Below, piece after piece: positions 45,428-57,600 of a stretch of 63,281 bases of DNA. This stretch comes from Flammula alnicola (Eukaryota; Basidiomycota; Agaricomycetes; Agaricales; Strophariaceae). Within the stretch, counting starts at the first letter, position 1, and each line of letters begins with the position of its first letter. The stretch spans positions 1 to 63,281 of the forward strand of contig JADNRV010000277.1 of NCBI GenBank assembly GCA_015499995.1, given 5' to 3'. The notes beneath the pieces are model-generated. The model was not told where the DNA came from and did no database searches. It saw only the letters and a list, made by a program, of their open reading frames with translations. The translations under genes and the position numbers were made by a program.

Positions 45428-46526
45428 TATAAGGTAGGGCTCATGCATACTCGACAGGCCACACGTGACTTTCGCGTTACTTACGTGACAAAACAGTATT
45501 TTTGCAAAACGAGAGTTTCATAGAAATTTAAAAAAATTCTGCTTCCTGAGAACGATGGAGAAATGTATTTAAAATGGATCTCAGGAAGCAAATTTTCTAC
45601 AAACGAAGTGTGGAGGTTGTTTTTGAAGATTTAAGTGTTCAGGTAGGACCCCTGATAATCCTGGGGAAACTCAGATACGGATCCACCTCAAAACCGCAGC
45701 CGGAGGCCGCGGAACCCGGATACTGTTACTGATAGCGTCCACCTATGGTCAACATTGCTAGCCTCAAACATAGATCCAAAGTCCACCTATAAACCTTGAA
45801 CGTCAACCCAACCTGGATACCGTCCACCTATTGTCGACCGTGGCCCATGATGGGCCAGTGGCCTGCCCTGATCGGTCTCAGTGCAACATTGGACCAACAC
45901 CAACCAGAACAATGCTTAACCGTTAGTTGGGCCACCTGGGACCTCTGACGACTTTTTTGATACAGTGCCCAACAATGCCATACTTCTGTAGCTATAATAA
46001 ATTCTTTCTGCGTGGAATTGGGAATTTGTTTGCTTTACATGAATCTCTCCACGATGCATTAGCTGTGTTGCCCTGCCAGTGGAAAGAAGGGAAATGAGGG
46101 TAATGATGGAGATATATAGTAGCTTTTTATGATACATACCATGGCTAAAGCCTGCAGAGAGCTTTCGTGTATGCTTACAGGGCTCAGGAATTTTTTTTAG
46201 GATTTTTAGAAATTTTGGGAGATTTTTTTGAACTCGGATACATAGTCCACCTAAAACTGGGCGAAATTTTGAGTCGGGTACAAAGTCCACCAAAAAATCC
46301 GCCCCAAACGCAAAAATTGTGTCCACCCATTTTCCGCCCAAAATTGCTGATTTTGTATCCGAGTTCCCTCAGGATTATCAGGGGTCCTGTTCAGGTCCAC
46401 ATTCTTGAATGCACGTGATGAGAGATTTTGAGTGGACAATGACGGGGGCCCAAGATCATATGCACATTGTCACACTCTGTCACTTCACGTGGAGGCTTGT
46501 CGAGTATGCATGAGCCCTACCTTATA
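45428..46526. mobile_element. TIR element with TA-rich borders, host of a nested insertion
   Basis: The terminal inverted repeats are 45428-45468 (TATAAGGTAGGGCTCATGCA and onward) and 46485-46526. They match at about 39 of 42 positions. Both ends lie at TATA, consistent with insertion at TA. Without the nested element at 45645-46388 and its duplication, it would be about 347 bp, i.e. MITE-sized. No transposase frame is present. Confidence 0.87.
45645..46388. mobile_element. Non-autonomous hAT-like element, 744 bp, 8-bp TSD
   Basis: The terminal inverted repeats are 45645-45678 and 46355-46388 (AGGACCCCTGATAATCCTG and onward), 34 bp with 3 mismatches. The target duplication GTTCAGGT occurs at 45637-45644 and 46389-46396. 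An 8-bp duplication is characteristic of the hAT superfamily. Inside, GTCCACC recurs at about 45737, 45781, 45822, 46245, 46285 and 46321, often followed by TA. No transposase coding region. Confidence 0.9.
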
Positions 46527-46677
46527 CTGTAGCATTACGACCACATGTTCACGTCACGCGTCACAACGAAAAAAAAGTATTTTTTTTATTCGTCTTAAAT
46601 CAAAACAAAATTTATCGGCCATCTCGGCGCAATTTTTTTCCAAAATCGTGAACACTTGGTCGTAATGCTACAGTATA
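46523..46677. mobile_element. 155-bp MITE with 31-bp TIRs
   Basis: The left repeat 46523-46553 (TATACTGTAGCATTACGACC and onward) and the right repeat 46647-46677 are reverse complements with 2 mismatches. The borders are TATA. It abuts the element ending at 46526 and shares its terminal TATA. Size and TA borders suggest a Tc1/mariner-type MITE. Confidence 0.87.
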
Positions 46678-46980
46678 CGTATTCGTGATAATGTTTGAAT
46701 CACTTCAGTCTGTCATCATGTTCTCTCTGAGGAGAAGAATAGAGAAGTTCAAGAACAAGTTGAAGAGTCAAGACAGAACACAGGCCCGGATAATCCCGTG
46801 ACCAAATAAAATAGCAAATGAAATTATGAAGCAATGCTGATTCCTGAACTCAGAACTGCATCTTGCTCTCTGAACTCGCTCTAAACCTGCGCGCCAATAC
46901 TTGTTCCTTGCTTCTAATCTGTTTCCGCAATATTCGCTTCTTTCTGGAGAGTCTTTCTATTCTTAAGGATTAAAGGAACG

Positions 46981-47334
46981 CTAAAAGAGTGGGATGTCTA
47001 CGTATACAGCACCATCAGTGAGCTGCGAGAACAAATATCGTGCCCGTGCAATGGGATAGGGTAACGAGAACTTGTCGTTTTCGGATGGTTCAAACCCCAC
47101 CATGGAGGAGAAAAGCATCCTTCTGGTAAGTGTTCGAGCACTCGCGACGAATGCGGGTGGAATGCTCATCCACTGCGAAATGTACAGGTAATCTCGTTGC
47201 CCAATACCCGTCCAATAAAACCAGCTCCTGGAATCGCTGCGCGTCTCCCACCTATATTTGCACGGTGTCCCTATCGCACATGTCCTCGCCACGTCCGATG
47301 CTATTTCTGGCCAATCGCGCAGTGGCGCCCACAA
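46981..47334 (-). CDS. Unassigned open frame, possible 3' exon
   Basis: About 115 codons run open to a stop at 46981 with protein-like, Trp/Tyr-rich composition (SWFYWTGIGQRDYLYISQW, FSLPYPIARARYLFSQL). No ATG lies near the start of the frame, so it could only be an internal or final exon. No upstream exon could be joined with confidence and the family is not recognised. It may be a gene remnant or a chance frame. Confidence 0.25.
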   Translation of the reverse strand: MWAPLRDWPEIASDVARTCAIGTPCKYRWETRSDSRSWFYWTGIGQRDYLYISQWMSIPPAFVASARTLTRRMLFSSMVGFEPSENDKFSLPYPIARARYLFSQLTDGAVYVDIPLF

Positions 47335-48390
47335 TCGATTCCCATGGAGTTATGACTGTCTGTCGATGCCTGCCGCCCGAGCTTAATGAACCAGAAGGAT
47401 TCTTGTTATCGTGGGTGAGGTAAGTTCAGCTCGGGATGAGTTCGGAATGGATATTATCTTTGGCATTCTACGATTTTCTCTGTCTCAAGTACCTCTGCGA
47501 CTCTGCTCAAAGGTTCAAGAATAATGCGGGTGCTGCTCTGGGTTGACAATTACACCGTTCGCTAAGCAATGTTCTGGATTGACTTTCTCATGCCGTCTTT
47601 GGGGAAATTTCACCATATTGCTTCACCTTGAAGCATGCAGCGCATCCAGAGGTCTCATGTTTTTCGAGCGACATTCAATGCAAGCCTTAATATACGGCCC
47701 AACCTGAAATTCGATTTCCCTGGACTATTATGACTCGGAATTCCGCTTACGCTCGCTTATTTCGCCTTCATTGGCCGATGAAAATGCGAAACTTGTGCGA
47801 ATCACCTGCAATCTCATGACCATGCTGCTTTATACTATATAGGGTTGGTTGGCTTGCAATTGCAAATTATTGGGTATGATCCAACCGGGTGGAGGTCTTT
47901 CCCTGACTTGATGACTCGGTGCTCAGTGCTCACTCAGCACGGACTCCCGGTGGGGGTGACCAATGAGTCAGAAAACGGGGATGGGAATTCACAAAATTAA
48001 TGTCTGTACATACTTATCTACTTTCCAGCAGCGGTCTTGATGGAGATGCGGTGGGCGGATGACATGATTTCTTTTTTTTCTCGACCCCGGCCATTGCGGA
48101 CGAGGTGGTGCGCAAGTACAGTAACACATGCAAGGCACATAGATACTTACCGATAATGTACTTCCACTATCTGCTATTCACCACAAAAGCATTCAACTCA
48201 CTCTGGAGTCTGGAATCCGAAAAGGGCTATCTGCAGAGCTGAGCAACTCGTGACGCGACAGTTCCAATGCCGAAATTGAGAGTTCGGCACGTCATAGGCG
48301 ATTTTGTGATTTATGATGCTGCGCTATTTTTGTCCGGTCTGCTTGTACTTTGACCCGTCCCAACCATATCTTCCCCACTCCATAAACATC
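47335..48390. other. Gap before MFS transporter 2
   Basis: No gene or repeat recognised. The last part is the transporter promoter. Confidence 0.45.
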
Positions 48391-48397
48391 TATATAA
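48391..48397 (+). promoter_or_regulatory. TATA box of MFS transporter 2
   Basis: TATATAA lies 84 bp before the start codon. Confidence 0.5.
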
Positions 48398-48480
48398 TCC
48401 GTCATGCAGGATATCACTGGCTTACAGGTGGTTACCCTCTTCCGCTACCATCCACACCGTCTCTTGAGGTCTAAAGGGCT

Positions 48481-50976
48481 ATGACACGGTCTACTGAACT
48501 CTCAGCAGACGCTGCTGGACCGTCTCGACCTCGGGAGGACAACACCATGATTGCAACCCCAGTCCTAAGCATCGAGAGCCAAAGGTCTACAACGACAACA
48601 CTAAATGTCTATGACCTTGTCGAAGAGGGTGTAGTGGTGAAATCCCTGGAGAATGTGAGGGAGCCAAGCTTGGACCCTCGTGTTCGCATCTCAGAGGAGT
48701 CAAGGCCAGATGAGGATGAGCTCGATGAGGGTCTTACGCAGCGTTTCAGTCACCTGGTCTTCGGGAGGGATACTAAAGGTGGATTACATCTAGAAAAAGG
48801 CGAAAAAAGGCAGGAGCCAATATATGTAAGATCGCATTTTATTGTCGACGAGGGTTTGACTTTGAATGGTCTGCCCTGTAGATTGAATTCGCTCCAGGCG
48901 ACCAACATAATCCAATTCATTTTTCACGCCGGAAGAAATGGGTGATTACAGCTATCGCGTGTTTCGCTACACTCCTAGCCTGTATGTGGCCCGTATCTTA
49001 CATTAGGATAAGCAGTCATTTATCACAAAAACACAGCATCGACGGCCTCGACGTATAACTTGGGCTTCGCAAGTATGATTCGCGATCTTAACTGCACCGA
49101 ATTTCAAGCTACTATCGGCTTGAGTGTATATGCACTTGGTTTTGGCCTCGTGCCGCTCGTGACCGCTTCTTTTAGCGAAGAATTTGGACGACTGCCTCTA
49201 TATATTGTGTCGGGAATTGGGTTTCTCTTAATGTATATGATGGTCGCCTTGTAAGTCATTTTTTGCAGAGCTACATTAGAAGTGAAATTAACATTTCTAA
49301 GGGCTCCAAACATCCAAACAGTCATCATAGCCCGTGTGATACAAGGTGCATGTGGCTCAACTGGAGCAACCATGGTTGGTGGAACGATCGCAGATATATG
49401 GTCAGCCAAAGAGTAAGTCATTTTGAATTTATTCGCCTCTGGATGCTGAGTGAATCTTCGCTGGCAGACGAGGATTACCCATGTCTATCTTCGCAGTGAT
49501 GGCTGTTGGAGGCACTGGTGTCGGACCAGTCATCGCAGGATGGATCGAGATGAATTCAAAATTGCAGTGGAAGTGGATACAGTGGATACAAATGATGTTC
49601 GTTCAGTCCTACACTTTGTTTCTTTCTCCTGCCTGAAAACTGACCAATATTGAATTTTACCGATGAAGGATATGCGCTGTATATGTTGTCATCCTCCCTT
49701 TCATGATGAAAGAAACGCGTGCTCGATTTTACTAACGCGCATCGCCAAAAAACTGAGAAAGGAGACTGGAGATCATCGGTATCGCGCACGCGTTGAAGAT
49801 GAACGGGCGAGTCTTGGGATTCTCATTTGGATCTCGTGTACACGACCTGTCCGTGAGTGCTTGTTTCTGCTGTGTCTTCATCACGCTCTTACTAACGACG
49901 TGTCTGTCAGACTTGATGATCACGGAGCCAGTCGTGTTGAGTTTCAGCGTCAGTAATTAAATGAATATGCTCTCTACGCGTTGTACCGACATAACAACTT
50001 TCAGCTTTGGATTGGGTTTGCCTGGGGTATCACATATTGCATGATCGAGTAAGTTACGCTGCTCTGAGTATTCCTGCTTAGCGCTGACTTGTACAGATCG
50101 ATATCTGGGGTATTCGAGCACTTGCATGGTTTCAACGTTGGTCAGATAGGTACCATATTCATGACAATGGTGTAGGTTGATTTCTTAGCTCTATGGTAAT
50201 TTTTGTTTACCTTCCGACAGAATCGGTTCCTTCATGGGTTTCATTAGCAATCTCTACCAAGAGAAACTCTACCAGTATGTCACGAACTAACGAGATTCCT
50301 TCGCAGTCTTGCTTACCTATTATTTTCCTTCTCAAGGCGCTACTCTTCCACGCGAGGACCTGAAGCCCGTCTGTACTTTGCCTGCTTTGCAGCAATCCTC
50401 CTCCCCGTGGGCATGTTTATCTATGCGTGGTCATCCTTCTCGAAAGTCCCCTGGATTGCGTTGGCCATCGCTATCACGATTTTTATTTGGGGTGTGTTCA
50501 TCGTGTATTTGGCCGTCTTCTCCTACCTGGCCGATTGGTATAACCTTTTGCTTCATGGAAACTGCGCATATATTTACAAATACTGGCTTTCCTTTCCAGT
50601 TACGGCCCCTTTGCATCTTCTGCTTTGGCAGGTCAAAGCCTTGCCCGTAAGCCTTTTCCCTCTCTTGCTCGCTCGACCTTCCTTTTCTCACTGCTACCTC
50701 TCCCACGACATGTAGGGAACATGGCCGCGACTGCATTCCCACTCTTCACGAGTCAGATGTACAATAGACTAGATTACAAGTGGGCAAACACCCTATTTGG
50801 CTGCATTGCAGCTATAATGGTACCAATACCATTCGTACGTCCCATCGCATGTCGCGTCTAGCTAAATGTTTTAGTTGACCATCGTCTCCGCTTTTTAGGT
50901 TCTTTTCTTTTTTGGCCCTGCTATCCGACGACGCAGCAAATTCTCGCGAGCGGTTATGGAGGCCACAAAGTCATGA
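48481..50976 (+). CDS. MFS transporter, DHA1-like, paralogue 2, one apparent frameshift
   Basis: Start ATG 48481, stop TGA 50974-50976. The N-terminal cytosolic part (about 125 residues) is longer and more acidic than in paralogue 1. Then come IEFAPGDQHNPIHFSRRKKW, the motif-A-like SFSEEFGRLPLYIVSG, ARVIQGACGSTGATMVGGTI, GFAWGITYCMIE and ALAGQSLARNMAATAFPLF, in the same exon pattern as the gene at 36731. Around 49721 the frame breaks after MMKETRA and reaches TAA at 49733-49735. The downstream residues (ILLTRIAKKLRKETGDHRYR), matching LGKLAHRLRKTTGDQRYR of the paralogue, continue one base off. Loss of one base from a short C run is the simplest reading; whether it is real or a sequencing error is open. 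Confidence 0.82.
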
Positions 50977-51566
50977 GAATTTAATCTTCGTGGCTCGATG
51001 TTCACGGATATCACAATGATGATGGTTTCGTTGTATTTTTTTTTTTCACGGAATTACGATCTGTACATATTCTGCTTGCATTCTCATATTCTTTTCCTGC
51101 ACGTTTGAAATGCCTGCATAATTGCCTTCTTTTTTGTGTAACTTATTTAATTACTGTAAGCGATGCTGGACGTGCCAGTTGCATAGATGATAGACTTAAA
51201 CAACTGGTTCGGCTTTTTTTGTTATCATGCGGGTCAAATAGACGTTGTACCAAGACCACACAGTCACAGAGATCTCAAGTTCAAAATCGAGGAACACGCC
51301 TGTGACTCTTACAGAACCGAAGAATCGAAAGTCCGGAAAATCTATACATCTAGTATGTTCTACTATAAGTACAATGTACACCCCGTGTCCATGATAAAGA
51401 ATGGTGTTTGATGTATCTTGTCCATTTTGTGTTTCTATTGACTTCCACTTCCTCACACTCGCTCAAAACCAAAAAAAATACACGCAACCGCTAGGGAAAA
51501 GTCGTACATTTGAATTCTGCAAATCTCATAGTGAGGTCAGCCCCACCCATTGTGACTAAAAGAATT
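50977..51566. other. Gap between convergent genes
   Basis: 3' regions of MFS transporter 2 and the DUF4470 gene. T-rich runs, no gene recognised. Confidence 0.5.
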
Positions 51567-53820
51567 TCAATCATCAACCCAAAGACTCAGTAATAGGAGG
51601 CCTTTACACTTACAGAGGTCGTAGAATTCCTCTTTGGATAAGTTGGGCAGCTTCTGAGACGACGCATGCAGTGGAATCCCAACTCTCTGTCAAAGTAAAT
51701 ATTCCGTTATTTAAAGTGGTCAGGAGTCCGTGGTGGAGGAATGGAAAGCAATACTAACCTTTGGATGTACCAAATTCATGTGTCGGAGGCTGATACCGAG
51801 GCTGGTTCCTGTGGATTGCGCTTCTTGAGTTTCCAAGTATTCCATGAACGCCCGTTCATGATCTACAAATGCATCTAAGGAGGCCATCAGGCGGACCAGT
51901 GACGGCGATTGAGGGCCTTTGAAGAAGGTTTTGAGTTGGGATTTCTAAGTTACATTCCGACCGATGAGTAAAGAGGGAAAGCCGTCACCCAGGAGGGAAA
52001 AGAACGCACGAGGGAAGGCACGCTCTTGCATCTCTCCATGAGGATTTTCACCGCGCGGGGGTTGTTACGCGCTATCGACGCAGGAGATTCTTCGTGCCAT
52101 TTCTTGGAGTGCATGATCAGGCAAGAGCTATCATTCTTCTTATTGAGTAATGGCCCCCAATCCGCAAGGCTTTCCGCGACACCGATCTGGTCGCCCATGT
52201 CGCCCACGTCCACCCGATCAAAGGAGGCGTCGTAGAATGCTGGCAAAACGCCTATAGAGATTCCTTTGGAAAGGAGGCGGGAATCATACTGCAGGAGATG
52301 AATGTTGATGTTGAGCTCTTTCACGCGCATTGAGAATTCTCGGAGTTCGGACTTGACGTGGAAGAAAAGACAACCCAGGATATCGCCCATAGGGTCGATG
52401 CCGGTGCGAATGCCTGTCCGCCGAACGGCAGAGACATCCCAGCCATGAAGAGGGTTGACATCACTTATATTGCCAATCCATTCACCTTGCGGCGTGAACA
52501 TTAACCTGCGGAAAATGGGGCGTCATCGTAAACGAGAGCTTGGCTACGGCGTAATTGGTTGTACGATACCGGTTTGGGGATTTGAAAGGTTTGAGGTCCA
52601 GAGAGAATGGTGCAAGTATTCCAGTCTGCCAGAAATGATATAGAGCGAGCCTGTGTGCTGGTTTCAAAGTAGACAACAGTTTGTGCCTATCGTCAGTATA
52701 AAAAGGATCATGAAATACGCCCTTCATACTGCCCAATGCCTTAGCAAGGCCATATGTGGAAGCGAACATCTCCATAGGGCGCTTGATGCTGACCGCAGGC
52801 TGCGCAGAATATAACTTTCCCCGCCCACGGGTCCTTAGCGCGGTCTGAAAAGACATTTCGCCGTCATTGAGATCATCGCCATATATGATGTTTACGCAAT
52901 ACCGCATATAAGAAGCAGCAGTCTCTGGAAGACAGGCAGAGTACATAAGGTGTGCCGCGAGTTCAGCGGATTCTTCGATGGAAGGACCTGGAGTAAGAAG
53001 GACGCAAAGAATGACTAGCATTCGGTTAAGAACAATAGTGTTGCTATTGTTCAGAAGGATGTCAAGCTTCCCGGTGAACCCGCTCGGAAGACTATTGACG
53101 GTTTCCACCAGGTTGCGTATATCTCCTGCAGCTGAAATCGACGGAAAAAGAGAGTCAGAAACCTTCTGGAGAGCTGAAGGGGTGTTATTGAACTCGCCAG
53201 TCATGCAAATCTTGGAATCCTTGCCAAGACCATCAAGGCCTTCATTGTGTTCTAGCTGCAGGCAATCATATGCAGGGCATCCCGAATTCTTGTAAACCTC
53301 GCTAGACGATGACGGAGGGAGGAATGATGAATCCGATAACGAAGGCTGCCGATTCTTGGCCATCCATTCAGGCTCCCATCCGGGATCCAGGTATGGATGC
53401 TCACATTCAAGACGATGTTTTGACCAATGCTGGCGTTGACATCGACCAGAACAGTACTAAAGAGAATTATAAGCAAGAAAATTTTAGGGTGAGTCCCACC
53501 AAGATCCTACCTTGACGAGAGAGCACTGCGTCAATCGCATCAGTCCAATCGACACAAGCGTGGTAGTAAAGACGACCTACTTGAGAGCATGCCATCAGCC
53601 CCACATTTGAACAAGCATCCAGACCGGATCCTCTGCTAGCCATATTACTGCACGGCACCTGCGACACGGTCTTTCCGTTAACACCTGACCCTAAGCCGTA
53701 CGACATGTAAGATTCCAATGACTGGCTGCTCGAATTGCTTTCGCTATGATTGCTAATTGCGAACATGGGCCTCTTGATACGAGAAAGGACCTCTCGGTAA
53801 TGTCGATAGTCGACTATCAT
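51567..53820 (-). CDS. DUF4470-domain protein with degenerate MYND-like finger
   Basis: Start ATG 53820. The C-terminal two exons are recovered by splicing from about 52010 to 51952 and then to 51567. After the N-terminal finger-like stretch comes HPYLDPGWEPEWMAKNRQ, then the DUF4470 core: PAYDCLQLEHNEG, SAAGDIRNLVETVNSLPSGF, NNSNTIVLNRMLVILCVLL and YCVNIIYG. Farther on are MSFQTALRTRGRGKLYSAQP, IKRPMEMFASTY, NPLHGWDVSAVRRTG and LADWGPLLNKKN. The last exons give LRHMNLVHPK and LSKEEFYDL. This layout is a recurrent basidiomycete family of unknown function, usually with a MYND zinc finger. Here the finger-like part (CSNVGLMACSQVGRLYYHAC, then VDW) lacks about half of the expected Cys/His ligands. 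Confidence 0.82.
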
Positions 53821-54626
53821 CCTGGTTGACGGGAGTCAAAAGGGTAGATTATTTTCTTTTGGATCATTTACCACCTCGGAGCTATTTATGTAAACCTGGA
53901 ATTCGTAGATGTCCTCTTAGAATATCGTTTCTTCGGAAGCCGCGGTCTTCGATGCTTAATAGGAGACGATTCGAAATCCTATAAGCAGTGGCAAGGTTAT
54001 GTATCGTCCTTTACGTGATAGAAGGACGGACTTGCTTTCAAGGAGATGAGTCGAAGGAGCTTGGAGGATTTGAAGGATTTCTAGGAGCATCGCTCCCTTT
54101 GAGATGCGTCTAGAGTCTCGCAATGTACAATTCATTTATTGCGGGACCCGCGTGGTCAGAGTCCGAGTCGCTGCCAGTGAATGTTCTCTGCAGTATCCAA
54201 TGAGGTGAGTCACTCTCCGCTTCTCGGTGTGGCGCTGACCAGCACTCAAAAAAAGCACGAATAGATCCGTCTAATCTTCCTACTAGTCGTTAGACGTAAA
54301 AGAGCCAAGAGAAACAATATTATGCGATCTCGAACCTATACATAGTGGTTTGCTGTGCTTCGAGAGACTTGGGGCAAGCAATCCTTCGTGGTCAACAGTT
54401 CAGATGACAGAACAAATTCCCTGCGATGAATGCCAGTTAAATTCGACTTAGCACTCGGAAAAATGTGTAAGTACTTGCTGAAGGGTGACGGTCCGACACA
54501 GGGACCACGTCCACGTGGCCATTTCATCCTTCGTGACAAGGCGCGTCAACTCAGATTGATTCTCCGACAACATGTGACAAGAATTATATGGAAATCACTT
54601 TTATCTACAACCCTCCTCCTACGTCA
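53821..54626. other. Divergent intergenic region, DUF4470 gene / POL1
   Basis: It contains both promoters. No MCB (ACGCGT) element is evident just before POL1. No gene recognised. Confidence 0.5.
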
Positions 54627-57600
54627 ATGGCAGACCGTTCCCGACGCGAAACGAAGTCGAAACTCGACAAATTAGCAGAGTATAAACGAGCTCGAGAAGG
54701 AGGAAAGCGTGAATTCAAAGTAACCATCTCGTAAATGTCCCCGATCCAAATTCACTAACTTACATGTCGCGTCTAGGAAGAGGATGTTAAAATCTACGAT
54801 GAAGTCAGCGAAGAGCAGTACAAGAGCATAGTTAAAGGTCGCTTGCAACGAGACGATTTCGTTGTTGACGATGGAGCTGAAGGTTATGTCGACAATGGCA
54901 TGGATGATTGGACCGGCGGTGACGAGGAAGATCATGACGAGCCTGAAGAGGAAGAAAGAAGCAGAGGTACGCGACTTCATCGAGTGTTTAAGTTATTATC
55001 GAGTGTTTAAGTTATTTCTCATCTGTTATCAGGAAAAAAGTTGAAGTCCAAGACACAGGCATCGAAATCCAAGCCAAAACCGAAGCCGCCTCCGCCAACT
55101 GCGCCTTCGATTAGTGCCTATCGCCCTGTCGTATCTGCAGAGCAAGAACAAGATTTTATGTCCTCGATTCTCGGAAACATGGACAATCTCGTCCCCGACC
55201 CACTGCCGAAGAATCCCTCTCGCAAACGGAAACCATCGCCAACTGTTGACTCAGACTCAGAACTCTCCCCTAAACATGCAAATTACAACTCTTACCGACG
55301 GAGACCTTCTTATGGCGATTTGTCGTCAGATGGCCCTCTGGATGACCCCCAAACCCCATCTAGTGACGACTTCTTTACAAGCCCGAATAAACGGATTCGC
55401 ACGGACGATACAAACATGACGCCGGCCACCGAAAGGCTAGCCAATCTGGAGGTGTACAGCGGTTCGGAAGATTTCGACTCATCATTTGACGACATCGACA
55501 TGGACGCATTCATGGACATGGACGAGGATATCGATATGAAACCAGCAGTGAAGAAAGAGGACGTCGATGTTGCCTTTTCGAAGAAGGTGCCTTCCAAGCC
55601 CGCAGAACCGAAGAAGAAGGAGGAACCGGATGTGAAGCCAGCCTGGCTCTCTGTATACGACTCTCTGGCTGTTGAGACTGAGGATACACTCGGCCCTCTT
55701 ACCACTCCCTCGAACTCCACGAACACGACAAATGTTTCTGCCCTTGAAGCTGATGGGTCTTTGCGTTTCTTTTGGCTCGATTATCTCGAACTCGATGGGA
55801 AACTGTATTTCACGGGAAAATTGAAGGATAAGGCGTCCGGGGCCTGGGTATCCTGTTGCGTGACTGTCGAGGGCATCGAACGAAATTTGTTCGTTCTACC
55901 CCGTGAGAAGCGCGTGGAAGTCGACGAGGAGGGCAACATGCACGAGACGGATATGGTGCCGACACAGGAAGACATCGACGACGACTTCGATTTGATCAGG
56001 AAACAAATGAAGATCAAGTCTTATCGCGGGAAATTCGTGAAGCGGAAGTATGCTTTCGGAGAGAAAGAAATTCCAAGGGGCGAAAGTCTATGGATGAAAG
56101 TTGTTTATGGTTTTAATGGTCCGTTACATTTCATTTTCGATGCGCCTTGCTAACTTCTTCGACAGAGCCCGTTATACCTATGAACGCCGTCAGCCAAAAC
56201 ATTGCCCAGATATTGGGCACAAATACAAGCGCCTTTGAGCTTCTTGTTCTCAAACGGAAGATCATGGGACCCTGTTGGATTACAATTCAAAATCCTCAAA
56301 TCGATAATAAAGGAGTAAGTACATGCATCCCGCAGCAAATATACCATCTAATCCATCTCCCAGGTTTCGTGGTGCAAAATCGAGGCTACAGTTTCCAACC
56401 CAAAGGATTTCCATCCTTTCTCTGAAACTGATGCCAGCGCCCCGAAAGACTCGCCGCCTCTTAATGTGATGAGCTTAAGTCTTCGCACCGTTGTTAATCA
56501 CCAGGAGAACAAGAGGGAAATTGTCTGTGCGTCTGCAAGAATCTGGCACAATAGTATGTATCTCCTCTCAATGTGAACGTGCTGCTCTCCGTTAAACGCT
56601 ATATCCAGTGCAAATCGACGACCCGACACCTCCGGAGAAGCTCAAATGCACGGTCCACACCTTCATTCGGCCCCTCGACCAATTTCCTCCCAATTTTGAG
56701 AAGCAGGCGAAGACAAACGCGAAAGGATCGATCATGCCAATGAAGAACGAACGAATGCTACTGAGTAGCCTCCTGGGTAAGTAAACTTTGTTGTATCAAG
56801 GTTTTCATATCTAATTCGACGATATAGTGGCCATCCATAAGGCAGACCCCGATATTATCGTCGGCCATGATTTCTTAGGCGTCTCGCTTGACGTCCTCCT
56901 CAACCGCATGCGGGATCTCAAAGCCGACCATTGGTCGCGATTAGGCCGGTTTAGGCGTTCTAAGTGGCCTAATATCGGAAAACAAGGGTCCAACCTCAAG
57001 TTTTTGAATGGTCGTTTGCTCTGTGACCTTGCCAGTGACGGGGCTAAGGTGCGCTACGATTACCGAAAATAAAAGCAATGGTTAACCATATATATTCAGA
57101 GTATGATTTCTTCGACGACATGGTCGATGACTGAGATGTGCAAGACCCATCTGGATATAGAACGCGAAGATTACGATCCGGAAGATACTGCAAGCAAGCT
57201 GGAAGGCAGTGTCACGTCGCCGGAACCGATGCTCAAGTTCGTTCGACACTGCGAGCTCGATGACCACTTTCAGATGGCAATCGCGGCCAAGGTCCAGATT
57301 CTACCTCTGACAAGACAGCTTACCAATCTTGCTGGTAACTCCTGGTAAGACATTCTCGACGATACTATTTTATTTTCGAAGCCTATATTTTTTCACAGGA
57401 ATAAGACGCTGAATGGTGGTCGCGCCGAACGGAACGAAACATTCTTTTGCACGATTTCATCGCCTGAATACATCTGCCCTGACAAAACATACGGAAAGAA
57501 GACATCCAAACCAGAACCCCAAGAAGATGACGAGCAAGGAGGGAAGACCACGAAAGCGAAACGAGACAAATACAAGGGTGTCTCGTATTCGAACCGAAGC

